NCBI GenBank assembly: GCA_033239125.1
Contig: BSWB01000004.1
Location: 30,191,501 to 30,255,500 of the forward strand
Length of the DNA: 64,000 nt
Direction: 5' to 3'
From: Fagopyrum homotropicum
Lineage: Eukaryota; Streptophyta; Magnoliopsida; Caryophyllales; Polygonaceae
In this document: positions 54,040-64,000 of the stretch, piece by piece
Layout: the number at the start of each line of letters is the position of its first letter
Numbering within the stretch: position 1 is the first letter of the stretch
Notes under the pieces: generated by a model
The model's input: only the letters and a program-made list of their open reading frames with translations
Told to the model about the DNA's origin: nothing
The model's database searches: none
Translations under genes and position numbers: made by a program

Positions 54040-55206
54040 CTATAGAATCTGTAACACTGTCCTCAAGTGTCCGGCATGCTCCTCTCGACTTCTAGAGTAA
54101 ACTAGAATGTCGTCAATGACGACCACTACAAACTGGTCTAAGAAGTCGATGAAAATCCCATTCATCAACTCCATAAATACTGCTGGCGCATTAGTGAGCC
54201 CGAATGGCATCACTACAAACTCATAGTGGCCATACCTAGTCCGAAATGCCGTCTTAGGTATGTCCTGGTCTCTCACTCTCAGCTGGTGATAACCCGATCT
54301 CAAGTCTATCCTCGAGAACATTGACGCTCCATGCAGCTGGTCTAGCAGATCATCTATGCGAGGCAGTGGATACTTATTCTTGATGGTGACCTTGTTCAAC
54401 TCCCGGTAATCAATACACAGCCTCATTGATCCATCCTTCTTCCTCACAAATAATACTGGTGCGCCCCGGGGAGAAACACTAGGGCGTATGAAGCCCTTCT
54501 CTGCTAACTCCTCTAACTGCTTCTTCAGCTCAAGCAGCTCTATCGGGGCCATGCGGTACGGGGCCTTCGAGATCGGTCTCGTGCCCGACTCTAACTCGAT
54601 GCTAAAGTCAACACTCCTCTGTGGAGGTAGCCTTGGTAAATCGTCACTGAATACCTCTGCAAACTCGCATGCAACTAGTATCTCCTCTACTGTCAGGCTC
54701 TTGCGCTCCTTCATGGCATAACACCAGAAGGCCTCGCAACCCTGTGCTATCAATCTGGCTGCTCTCACTGCGCTGATAACTGTGCCGGACTTTCCGAGGT
54801 CCCAACCTCGGAATATCACTCTGTGACCCTCCTCAGTGGCGACAGTCATAGTCCTCCTACCAATATCTAATACGGTTCCATGTCTAGTCATCCAATCTAT
54901 CCCCAATATCACGTCCTCATGTGCTAAGGGCATGACTAGGAAATTTACTAACCAAATCCGGCCTCCCAGATGAATAGGACAGTCATAAATCTCTCGGGAT
55001 CCTCTAACCTTGCCCCCATCTGGTAACCCCACCACAAAAGGTACACCCTCTACTGTAGCTAAGGATAACCTATCTACAAATGCATCTGATATAAAGAAGT
55101 GCGTAGCACCCGTATCAAACAAAACTCGCACAGGTAAGTCATGGATCCAAATAGTACCTTTGGTTGCAGGTGCTGCAGGCTGCTCAGTGCTCCTCAACTC
55201 GAACAC
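54040..55206 (-). pseudogene. T2 aspartic protease and reverse transcriptase
   Basis: A 388-codon frame. The aspartic protease active site is DTGATH (~55115), with the later ILGIDW segment. RT starts near RPISKAPYRM, with LCIDYRELN and a catalytic box reading VIDD (~54112-54123), where T1 has FIDD. The frame ends at TAG 54040, a CAG to TAG change four codons from the stop in T1, so the two stops are independent. This fits the Tekay/Del lineage of Ty3/gypsy. Confidence 0.92.
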
Positions 55207-56657
55207 TCTCGATGGTCCTCCTCTGGTGTCAGTGGTACTACCACGTCCCCTGCCACGACCTGATCCCTGTGCCGTACTATATGAAGCAGGATGTCCTGGA
55301 GCCCGGTACTGTTGCTGCTGACTCGGAGCTCGGTACTAAGGAGGTCTATGTACACTCTTCTCAGCACCTGCAGGAGAAGATCCCTGCTGTGAAGGGGCCC
55401 TACCCTGACGGCAAAAAGTAGCTCTATGTCCCGGCTTCCCACAAGTGAAGCAGGTGGTAGGTGGTCTTTCCCACAAGTGAAGCAGGTGGTAGATGGTCCT
55501 CCTCTGGTGTCAGTGGGAGTCTGAACTGTAGAGTGGTAGCTGGACCTCCCCTGAGTTTGTCCTCGACCATAACCTGCTACTGTTGCACTGCTACCAACAT
55601 GTCCTGTCTTTTGCCGCTTATCCGGCCCACTAGACTGAGTTGCTTTCCTCGAAGTTGGCCTATCCCTCTCATAAGTAGAGGCCCTATCTTGATAATCAGA
55701 CAAAGTCTCACAGTAGAATCCAGCCAGATATGATCGGGTACTCTCTCTCAATCTCTTGGAGAAAAGGTAAACATGCTGCTCTTCTGGAGGTGCAGCTGGT
55801 CCAAGTAAGGTCAACTCTTTCTGAAACTTCTTTATGGCTGCAGCAATCGGGATATCCTCAAATCCCGCCTCAATGAAATCCTGGAATCTCTCCCTCCTCA
55901 GCGAAACAAGACAGTACCTGTCCCTAACAATGTTCCTCATCTGCTCCCAGCTGGTGACTCGGCTACGAATGGTACGCCACCATGAATGAGCATCATCTGT
56001 GAAACAGGTCTACACCAAATCCACCTGTCGATCCTCGGGGCAACGTATTGCCTCCAAAGCAGTCTCTATCTTCCCTATCTAGTGCTCCACCTCTAGACCT
56101 ATTTCTCCACTGAATGAGGGAACCTTCTGAGAGTTGAAAGCCTTCAACCACTCATCCAGTCTCGGTGCTCTAGATCCAGCAGGCGCTCTATCAGCATTAG
56201 CTCTCCTCTAAGGTACAGCCGGCACCTGAGACACTCCCTGTGTCACCTGAGCTGACCTAGCCGGTACCACTGGTGGTACCTGGGTAAGCCTCTCAACTCT
56301 GGCAGCCTCCTCCATACGCTCGACGTATGTTCGGTACTCCCTACACTCAGATGCTCCAATAGAAACACGTCCTGACTTAGTCGAACGTGCTCTCTGTGCT
56401 CCAGACCAAGCGGCGGTCTCATGCCTGACCTCGGGGCCTACACTCTCAGCTACCTCTTCCACAGCAGCCTCTGGTATGCTTGCTGCAGGTGGATCCTCTC
56501 GAGGAACTCGTCCTCGACCTCTCCCTAGTGGAGGTCTACCCCCACGACCACGCCCTCTAACAGCAGGGGTGCTATCAGCTCGGTCCTATCTGACTGGGGG
56601 AAGGGGGGGACGACCCCTACCTCGGCCAGTCACTTGTGTAGCCCTAGTACGTGCCAT
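55194..56657 (-). pseudogene. T2 gag, broken
   Basis: The ATG at 56657 (MARTRATQVTGRGRG) opens an Arg/Gly-rich N-terminus with an early stop. Residual frames at 56208-56462 and 55194-55940 cover the gag core (RFQDFIEAGFED, KRLRESTRSYLAGF) and the start of a zinc knuckle (CFTCGK). The knuckle is disrupted by a 32-bp tandem duplication (55438-55469 and 55470 onward). A 25-bp sequence beginning GATGGTCCTCCTCTGG occurs at both ~55211 and ~55492, suggesting a second local rearrangement. Not functional. Confidence 0.85.
55438..55501. repeat. 32-bp tandem duplication in T2 gag
   Basis: CCCACAAGTGAAGCAGGTGG starts at both 55438 and 55470. A 32-bp step shifts the frame in the zinc-knuckle coding region. 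Confidence 0.9.
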
Positions 56658-56907
56658 CTGCACGAACGGTAACAACTATAGTTATAATCTAACTAATCTA
56701 TCATAACAGTAAAAGTCTATAATAATAATACTAAGAATACCGAGATTCGCAGAGGTAGTGGTGGTCATCCGTACTTTCCATCCCAACCCGACTATGTATG
56801 CATTTTAAAACCAAAATTCCTTTTGAAACTCAGACCCTTTCGGGTTCTGCTTATTTACTTATATGACCTTTTTTGAAGATTTCAAGTGCCATTGTTGCCA
56901 ACCTAGA
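56658..56907 (-). other. T2 leader between primer site and gag
   Basis: Non-coding. The part next to the primer site matches T1 634-800. Confidence 0.75.
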
Positions 56908-56919
56908 GCTCTGATACCA
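56908..56919 (-). other. T2 primer-binding site (initiator tRNA-Met type)
   Basis: TGGTATCAGAGC on the - strand, 3 bp from the 5' LTR end at 56923. Confidence 0.93.
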
Positions 56920-56922
56920 TGT

Positions 56923-58290
56923 TGTAACACCCCAAATTTTACAACTCAGGGAGTTACTGGTTAGGACCGCACAGTGGGTCCCGACCTTAGTTTGACAACA
57001 ACTTAACAAGATCTTACAACAAGGCACAGATAAGGAAAACCAGAAATCATAAAATAATTCTTAACAATGTATGAATGTGACCAGAACAACTAACAGCCGG
57101 AAAACGTAATATAACAAAGTACGGAAAGAACGAAAGGAAGCAAGGTCCAACTGAAAATCCCACAAATGAAGAAACTGTAAAACGTCCTAAAGTACGACAC
57201 CCCGGCTGACCACTACCATCCGGATCACTCGGCATCTGCTCTAACCTGTAGTAAATCTACACAACATAACAACCGTTAGCTAACTATCCAAATATAAGTA
57301 GAATGACAACAACACAAACACAAGCAGAAACAAAAATTAAACAAACATCATGCTGGCACTCAACCGTTTATTATCTATTATTTAAGTGATTCATCTTATT
57401 CAATTTACAGTTGTGGCACGAGAGCTATTAACAGTTCTCGCCTCTGTTCCTTATCCAACTGGGTGTAGGTCTAGCTGACCTCCGCCGGTAGCATCACTAC
57501 AAACCGAGTATGGACTAGTCCCTAAAGAAACCCCCAGCGCTCGCAAGCTAACTGAGAAGAATGCCACCGCCCGTTACTCTTAGGCCAAGTATAGGTCGGT
57601 CATTATTTATCACAACCTATAACTCTAACATCTCAATCACACACCACTATCATCATTCATACTCATATTTAGAAGTCAGCTAAATAAGCCCAAAGGACTT
57701 ACCTGGTATAAAACTCGACTCTTTGTAAACCAAACTCGCTCTGTAAACTGTAGCAACTCAGTTGCCTGTCAAAGGAGATAAGTGCATTAGCACACTCCCA
57801 CGTAGTTAGAAGTCTAAGACTTCTAAGATAGAAGAACGTAATAAGACATAACTAGTTATAGTACTAATTTAGGGTAAAATGACCATTTTACCCTTGGTTC
57901 CGAAACTCCCAAAATTTCCAACATTCATGTCTAAACTCCTATTTGAGATTCTAAAAACATATTCTAACTCTTAAGGTTTAGTTTGGTTACAAACTGGCAC
58001 TTTTCCTATTTTCCTATTTTCCGAAAGATCGTAAAGGTCTAACTTCGGTTTCAAATATAAAATTCGTAAAAGCTTATAAAAATTCCGAAATAATTCTCTA
58101 GATCATCTATGATGTTCCATCTATCCTTAGGAGCAAGTATTTCTCAAAACTGTTCATCCAACATTTTTATAAAAATTATCAAAGTTGACTACTTCACTTG
58201 AAATTTCTATACTTAGCCAAAAATCCAAAGTTTACAAAACTACTTAACTACCCAACTTCGTAAGCTTATAACTTCTAATCCGACCGTTCA
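56923..58290 (-). repeat. T2 5' LTR, interrupted by N1
   Basis: The 3' 1368 bp of the LTR, from TGTAACACCCC. It stops at the N1 terminus; the remainder should lie beyond the right window edge. Confidence 0.92.
57246..57702 (-). other. candidate LTR intron (T2 5' LTR)
   Basis: Donor CAG|GTAAGTCC at 57702, acceptor TACAG|GTTAG ending at 57246; 457 nt. In the hairpin 3' arm one C has become T, turning a G-C pair into G-U, so pairing is kept. Confidence 0.5.
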
Positions 58291-59215
58291 TGTAACGCCC
58301 GTAAATTTCATTTCTAATAAATTTTAACCGAACCGGACTTTGACCGGTTTAAATTTCTTCCATTCTAAATTCCGGCCATGAGTGGTACTTCCAAGACCGC
58401 CAGTCTAGTTGATCCACCTTTTAATCATTTTATGTGATAGTTAAAATTTCTAGATTATATTATATTTCGTTAGACACAATTTTACTCACTTTTATTTTAA
58501 CCTATTTGTTTTTCATTTTCAAAGAAAATAACCCTTAATTTTATTTATATTAATTTAATTTCCCCTACCCTTGAAAACCCTAATCCCCTTCTCACAAAAG
58601 TCGTCCTCCCTGCTTGTATTTTTTTTGAGAGCCGTCACTGTCCCTCCCTTCCCCTCATCTCCTCTCACGCAGCTTCCATGGAGATCCGACGGCCAGTCCT
58701 TCCCCGCTCTCAGCCGCTGCACCTGCTTCCTTCATTCTTCTCCTACAACTGCCGGGACTGCCCCTCCGAACCGTCTCTCTGTTCTCCTTCAGCCGTCGAG
58801 GACCGGCGCTGCCCGCCTCAGTATCCCCCTTCGCAGCCGGCCGTTCCTCCTCCTCCCTTCCGAGCAGCACAGTCCACCTCCTCTCTTTCCGTCGGAACCG
58901 CCAAAACAGCCCCTCTAGATGGGCTTCATTTCTCCCGCTAGTAGTCCAACCGGAATCGCCAGATTTCGCTGAAGACGACACAAGCTACCGGGTTGGTTGC
59001 ACAGAAGGCCTCCGCCGAGTCCGTCGGGGCTCCGCCTTCCTCTCCGCTGTAGGTCGACAACCGGGTCTCCTTCTTCGTTGCTGCAGACCGATAGGTGGAG
59101 ACTCCCCTTCCTCTTCACAAGTAACCGGTCGCCGGGAAGTCTCTTACACCTTCGCCACCGACTGGCCGCACCTCCATCTCGCCGGTTGCTCCGTCAACCT
59201 TCCTTCTTCTCTCTT

Positions 59216-59280
59216 CCAGTAGTCCAATGAATGGCATTGTGGTAGGCTTCCAGTAGTACAATGAATGGAATTGTGGTAGG
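59216..59280 (+). repeat. 34-bp tandem duplication in N1 LTR
   Basis: CCAGTAGTNCAATGAATGG repeats at 59216 and 59250. Confidence 0.88.
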
Positions 59281-59343
59281 TGAGCTTTTTCAACAGTAAC
59301 TTAATTATATGAGTTATAGATAATCATGTATAATTTCTGTAGG

Positions 59344-59431
59344 TTTTAGCTTTAAGAATATGTACATGGTTAGTGTTAGTATACCTGTTTTAGCTTTAAG
59401 AATATGTACATGGTTAGTGTTAGTATACTTG
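59344..59431 (+). repeat. 44-bp tandem duplication in N1 LTR
   Basis: TTTTAGCTTTAAGAATATGT starts at 59344 and at 59388; the copies differ by about one base. Confidence 0.92.
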
Positions 59432-59539
59432 TTTAGCATGTTCAGTACATTGCTTCCATTGGAAGATACTTTAGGAGTTTAATCCATTCAAGTTAATCGA
59501 TTAGTTAAGAGAGTAAAGTTAATCAATTAGAGAGCTTAA

Positions 59540-59551
59540 TTATATATATAC

Positions 59552-59588
<37 letters not shown>
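59540..59588. repeat. AT microsatellite
   Basis: A (TA)n run with one ACATAAA interruption. Confidence 0.95.
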
Positions 59589-59589
<1 letters not shown>

Positions 59590-59846
59590 CATAAATTAAA
59601 GAGATTAATTAGTTTATGGTTTAGTGCTATAGAATTTGTAATTGGGAATTATTAGAGAATTCGGTAGTGGGTTGTTGACATGGCAAGTAATTATGTCTAT
59701 TGTGTTTTAGGTGTTTAGTTACATTACGTGGATCATTTCGCTTTGGATCAACTTTGTGGTATTCTTCCTCTCGAGGCGTTGAGTATTTTTCTTGCGGGAA
59801 ACTGAGCGTGGATTGGTAGCTGAGATTAGAGTTTATCTAGAGACAG

Positions 59847-60321
59847 GTAAGTCTTCGGACTTACTTAGCTCGTATTCTTTGTATTAGCATTATTGTGTGT
59901 TGGGTGGTGTGTGTTTATTATTTTACTGTTTATAACAACTAAACCGGAAATAGGATTACCGACCTTTATATTATTTGGCCCAAGTGTATGATAACGGGCG
60001 GTGACATCACTGCCTGGCTCCCCGTGAGAGCTAGGGGGATCTCGGCGACTGGCCCGTGCTGGTTAGACGGTCGGAGGCATCCGACCGTTCCATTGCCGGA
60101 AGAAGGGACCGAGGCGAGTTTCGGAGGATTCTCGTGTCACAAAAGAAGTTGAACTAGAACGGGATATGACTTAATAAATAAAGATAATAAACCGGATTTG
60201 TGTGTTTTGAGTATGTTGTGTGACTATGTTGAATTAATTGTGTTTGTGCCTTTCCCTTTAATTCTAATGCTTCGAATGTGAGCTAACGGTTTTATACCGA
60301 ATGTTGTAGTTTGCCTTGCAG
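59847..60321 (+). other. candidate LTR intron (N1 LTR)
   Basis: Donor GACAG|GTAAGTC at 59847, branch-like CTAAC at 60283-60287 (35 nt before the acceptor), acceptor TTTGCCTTGCAG|GTTAG ending at 60321; 475 nt. The donor hairpin (59847-59864) has a 7-bp stem closed by TTCG. It is the strongest acceptor of the set. Confidence 0.55.
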
Positions 60322-60656
60322 GTTAGGCATGCTCCGAGAGATCCGGAAGGGTGGGCAGCCGGGGTCCGTACATTTTAGGAAGGGTTTTGTTTGGAGTCAC
60401 GTTTGGAGTTTTGTATATTGTATTATTGTATGCCGCATGTATGGCGTTTGGTCTTTGTAGTTGTTTTCGGCTGAAGTCCGTTGTTTGTTTTCTTTTGGGT
60501 TTTTCTTACATTGCATAAAATGTATTTCGGTTTTGGCCTATATTTGTGCCTTATTGCAAGATCCGGTGAAATTGTTGTCAAGCTAAGGGTCGGGACCCAT
60601 TGTGAGGTCCCAACCCGTAGCGCCCCGAGTCCCGCGGATTCGGGGTGTTACAAAAG

Positions 60657-60668
60657 TGGTATCAGAGC
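60657..60668 (+). other. N1 primer-binding site (initiator tRNA-Met type)
   Basis: TGGTATCAGAGC, 4 bp after the LTR end. Confidence 0.93.
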
Positions 60669-63600
60669 CCTAGGTTGACAACAATGGCACTCGCAATCTT
60701 CTAAAGGCCGAATAAGGAATAAACAGAACCCCACGGGTTCTTAGTTTTTGTTTTCATAATCATATGCATGAGTCGGGGTAGAATGTACGGACCACCACTC
60801 CTTCCGAGAACCTCGACAGCTTAGTTTATTGGATTTTTGATATGTATATATATGTATATATAGATATGGATATGAGGTTTTTAGTTATGCATGATAGAAT
60901 TGATGTGTATCTTTGTTATTGTATGTTTTATGATGAACTGGATATATGCGTATAGTTATATATGTGGACGGTTATATGTTTTGGGACCTTATATTGTTGA
61001 TGGAATGTTGGATGTGTTATGTTGATAGTGATATGGACTTAGGACTTATATAGTTACGTATACATATTCTTATTATATATAGTAGTAGCATATGGAGTTA
61101 TGGGACCTTTTAGCTAAGATGACCATATGATATCATCATCCTTGGACGTTGTCGTTTGACTTAGGATAGTGTACATACGAGGACGAATATGCTCAAGTAT
61201 CGAGTTGAGAGCTACGTTCGGGCGAACGTCTTGGAGTTCTTGTACTACTTTAAGAGGATGTCGAAGAAGAGGATTTTAGATGATGTAAACAAAGGGAAAC
61301 CAAGTAAAAGAAAACTCGAGATGACTTAAGTGGATCAAGATGGAAGCAATACAAGAAAAGGGAGCGACATTAAATTGTAGTAGCGGTTCTAAAGAAGCCA
61401 TGATCGAACGACGACGAGACCAATGGAGATAACAAACTTAAATTCTTCAAGAAGACCCGTGGACAACTAAAGATGGAAATCGAGGAGGAGATAGGTGCAT
61501 TCTAACAAGGTTAAAGGTGGTGTTCCATTACGAGAAGTAAAGCTTCTCTTAGACGCTCCTAATCTTTGGAGTCAAGACGAGAAGAGTGATCGAACCATTG
61601 GCGAAAGATTAAGATACCGTAAGTTAAGCTTACGAGGTACCAATAAGTGAAGTGTCAACATTACTGGAGTTATGAGAAGAAGGGCATGGTGGGGATTCAC
61701 GTGGAGTTGACCGGTTTCCATTATAATGATAAGACTAAGAAACGCCAAGATGAAAGAAGTGTGCGTAGGCGTTATCCCGAGAAGATAAGTAACACAACAA
61801 GGAGCTTTTAGTTATGAAAAGACTTATGACAACAACCAAGAGAAATGCAAACGGTTGCTGAGTAACATTAGAGATTTGAGAAGACACACTTACAAGATAG
61901 CATGAGGCGCGGTTAAGCTTGTGAAGGTGAGTTATACGGCGTGCGGGGCCTAGAAGGGTATAGTTATCTTATGAAAGAAGAAGGAAGTAGGGAATGTCGG
62001 AAAAGTTAACGGAGTTTAAGGTAGAGTACCCCGAGGAGGGTAGCGTTCATGAGTATGGTAACATGGGAAGTGTAGTAGAATGGTAAGTTGCTGACGTTAG
62101 AGAAGGTCAACTATAAGCTGAGCGACGACAACCAAGAACGCAGGGGCGGGTTGGCTATTGATGAGCGTAGATGAGAAGAGTGGACAAGACAATAGCATGA
62201 AGGATTTCCAGTGGTTCGGTGTAAGTAGTAAGGAAGTACGTCAACGGAAGTGCATTTGTCTTAAATCAAATAATGTTGAATGAATTCAAGCAAGTAGCTG
62301 TTACAAACCTCCTAGAGGAGGATGGAGATGACCTTTCCGACCTTCTTAGATCATGAAAGCGGCATATGGGAGAACAACCTGGATTAGAAGTTTTAAGGTT
62401 TGATCATGGTAAAGGGAACTAGTAGATCAAGAGGTAGGTGAGGTTTTCATGGTTTGTGGTGCGTAGACGGGAGTATTATAAGAGGATGCGTAATATGTTC
62501 ATTCTAATGGAATGATGGTATGTTTTCGCGAGCAAATCCGAGTCAAATGATTTAAACTCACATGGAAGAGCCATGGTCGATATGGCTTGAAAGGGAGGAC
62601 CTAGATTAAGGCAACGCTGCAAGCTTAGAGTTATGATGTTAAAACTTGGTGAAGTATTGAGTGGATCTTTCAGTGATTGTGGTTGGGGAATTTCTCCTAG
62701 CGTTCTCCACGAGGCATATTAGTACGGTTGTGAATAATGTTCATGGAATACCAAGAGATGCTTAAGGTGACCAACAAGAGTAAGAGAAGACCGAAGTTTT
62801 GAAGTTTGTTGTCGATATGAGATGTACAAGAAGTACATGAAAGATTGAGGTTTGGGGCTCTACGGTTGATTGGACCTTACATAAGAAAATGAAGTATAAA
62901 TTTCTATGCCTACTTGAAGAAAAGGATGTCTATGGTGAAAAGTTTATGTAGAATACAAAGAGCTTCCCCCTTATGTTGGGATGTCAGGGAAAGAGAAGAA
63001 GATAAGATCAATTTGTTGTAAGGCATCGACTGGAGTTAGTATGGGTGGATCCATAAAAGAAGAACTAGAGAAGTAAGAGGAAGAGGTTGATTTTGATTGT
63101 CTTACGATAATAAAGGCAAGTAAAGAGGGGGGCATAATATTCCGTCCAAGTGGGACTAATGGTGTGTTCTCACAAAGTAGAGACGGGTCAATCTTTCAGA
63201 CTCCCGGAGGAAACTGTTGTAATTAATGGGGACAAACATAATAATTAGATTCATAGCGGCGATGCAAGAGTACAAATTATGACTTTAGCACCATGGTAGA
63301 GTGACGTGTTGAGTTTAAGGCGAATTTAGTTGGAGGATACACCTTGATTGAAACAGACAGGAGATCGGTTATGGTGGGTGACTGAAGACTTTCATACGGA
63401 GCTTGTATCACTCCGACAAGATTGATACAGAATGGTGGTTATATAAAGAGGTTATTGAGAGTTGATGGTACTCCTATGCAAATTCATGCCAATCATGATA
63501 ACCTTACCATATATCGACCGCTGGGTAATTATTGGAATTGCATACATAAATGGAGTAACCTAGAATCATTCTCCGATTGATTAGAGAAGAGTTGAGGAAA

Positions 63601-64000
63601 GTAACCAATTTATTCAACGTGGTCCGTGGAGTTGCGCGAGAAAGCTCGAAGAGAGTAACCATTTTACTTAGGATAAGGACTTATAAGTGGTAAAACGGCA
63701 AGATTATGCTTGCAACCAATAGACTGTAAGTCGGGAAATCGGTTCTTGGGAGAAGAGTATGTATAACTAGGGAATCCTATTCAAACAACAACAAATGTGG
63801 TGGAGTAAAAGTTATTATCAGGTTAATATATCCTTTATGGACAACGTGCAACATTAGATGGACAAATGAACTAGTAAAGAGAGAACACCAAGTATCAAGA
63901 GTCAGTCTTACTACCAGAGTATATATGGTGGAATAATGATAAAAGGATATCCTTGGGGATTTATTTAGGAGCATTATAAAGCCGATAATTTAACATTGGA
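60669..64000 (+). other. N1 non-coding internal domain
   Basis: The leader (60669-60860) resembles T1 650-850. The remainder is purine-rich, with stops in all frames and no RT, integrase or gag motif. Stretches near 62090-62300 and 63060-63220 follow the T1 interior in the same order, with ~650 bp extra in between. It would need proteins from an autonomous relative. Confidence 0.6.

Larger units (their letters stand above)
8195..58290 (-). mobile_element. T2: Tekay/Del chromovirus carrying nested insertions
   Basis: This is a full Ty3/gypsy chromovirus on the - strand: 5' LTR at 56923-58290 (continuing past the N1 insertion), tRNA-Met primer site at 56908-56919, gag-pol from 56657 down to 51934 and again at 25656-25473, polypurine tract near 25303, and 3' LTR at 25297-8195. 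Without the insertions its interior is about 5.3 kb and each LTR about 2.8 kb, usual for the Tekay/Del lineage. Later insertions are the solo LTR, AthA, AthB (with AthC inside) and N1. LTR fragments differ at about 17 of ~1370 compared positions. Confidence 0.92.
58291..60652 (+). repeat. N1 5' LTR
   Basis: TG...CA ends with TGTAAC/GTTACA inverted termini. It holds a GC- and pyrimidine-rich tract (~58620-59220), two small tandem duplications, an AT microsatellite and the intron-like segment. ORFs in the GC tract (up to 115 codons) lack any family resemblance. Confidence 0.88.
58291..64000 (+). mobile_element. N1: long-LTR element with non-coding interior
   Basis: A 2362-bp LTR (58291-60652, TGTAACGCCC...GGGTGTTACA), then a tRNA-Met primer site, then at least 3.3 kb without a credible ORF up to the window end. 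The LTR differs from the Tekay LTRs but shares their intron-like structure and several short blocks. The 3' LTR and target duplication are outside. It inserted in the T2 5' LTR after GTTCA (58286-58290). Confidence 0.85.

Noticed and set aside
58571..58941. Overlapping + strand ORFs in the N1 LTR (115 and 87 codons)
   Set aside because: They are Ser/Pro/Arg-rich translations of a GC-rich pyrimidine tract with no family resemblance; both strands are open by composition.

Overview
The window is plant nuclear heterochromatin made almost wholly of nested Ty3/gypsy LTR retrotransposons. I see no intact host gene, no tRNA or rRNA gene and no CRISPR array. The primer-binding sites (tRNA-Asp type and initiator tRNA-Met type), the polyprotein families (Athila-like and chromodomain-bearing Tekay/Del-like) and the 5-bp target duplications all point to an angiosperm. 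I cannot name the species.

Layout. (1) T1, positions 1-6786, + strand: a non-autonomous Tekay/Del-type element. It has a 5' LTR cut by the window edge, a long non-coding internal part, a decayed pol fragment and a 3' LTR lacking its first ~300 bp. (2) 6787-8194: the only stretch not assigned to an element, AT-rich, with a possible gene relic. (3) T2, 8195-58290, - strand: a Tekay/Del chromovirus split by later insertions. Its 3' LTR (8195-25297) holds a solo LTR of the same family in the opposite orientation (10686-13551, TSD CAGAA) and the Athila-like element AthA (13705-25098, TSD TGAAT). Its chromodomain end is broken by AthB (25657-51933, TSD GGTAC). The 5' LTR of AthB is in turn broken by AthC (38524-51500, TSD GTGGA). 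(4) N1, 58291 to the window end, + strand: a second long-LTR element with a non-coding internal domain, inserted into the 5' LTR of T2.

Coding content. AthC has one uninterrupted gag-pro-RT-RNaseH-integrase frame of 1973 codons and an extra same-strand gene downstream of pol. AthB has the same plan with three nonsense codons in gag-pol and a frameshift plus a stop in the extra gene. AthA has one nonsense codon in pol and has lost the extra gene, but keeps a TATA-type signal where that gene's promoter would be. T2 gag-pol is multiply broken.

Most interesting signals. First, the three Athila-like elements carry short palindromic modules at the same four places (LTR leader, upstream of the LTR TATA, around the internal promoter of the extra gene, and the protease-RT spacer). 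The core is uniform within an element but differs between elements: ATCGGCCGAT in AthA and AthC, CCACGGCCGTGG in AthB. Second, every Tekay-type LTR and the N1 LTR carries what looks like a complete ~455-475-nt intron (CAG|GTAAGT donor, CTAAC branch site, CAG|GTTAG acceptor). Its donor is buried in a hairpin whose paired bases change in step between the two LTR families. All identity figures below are rough counts by eye.
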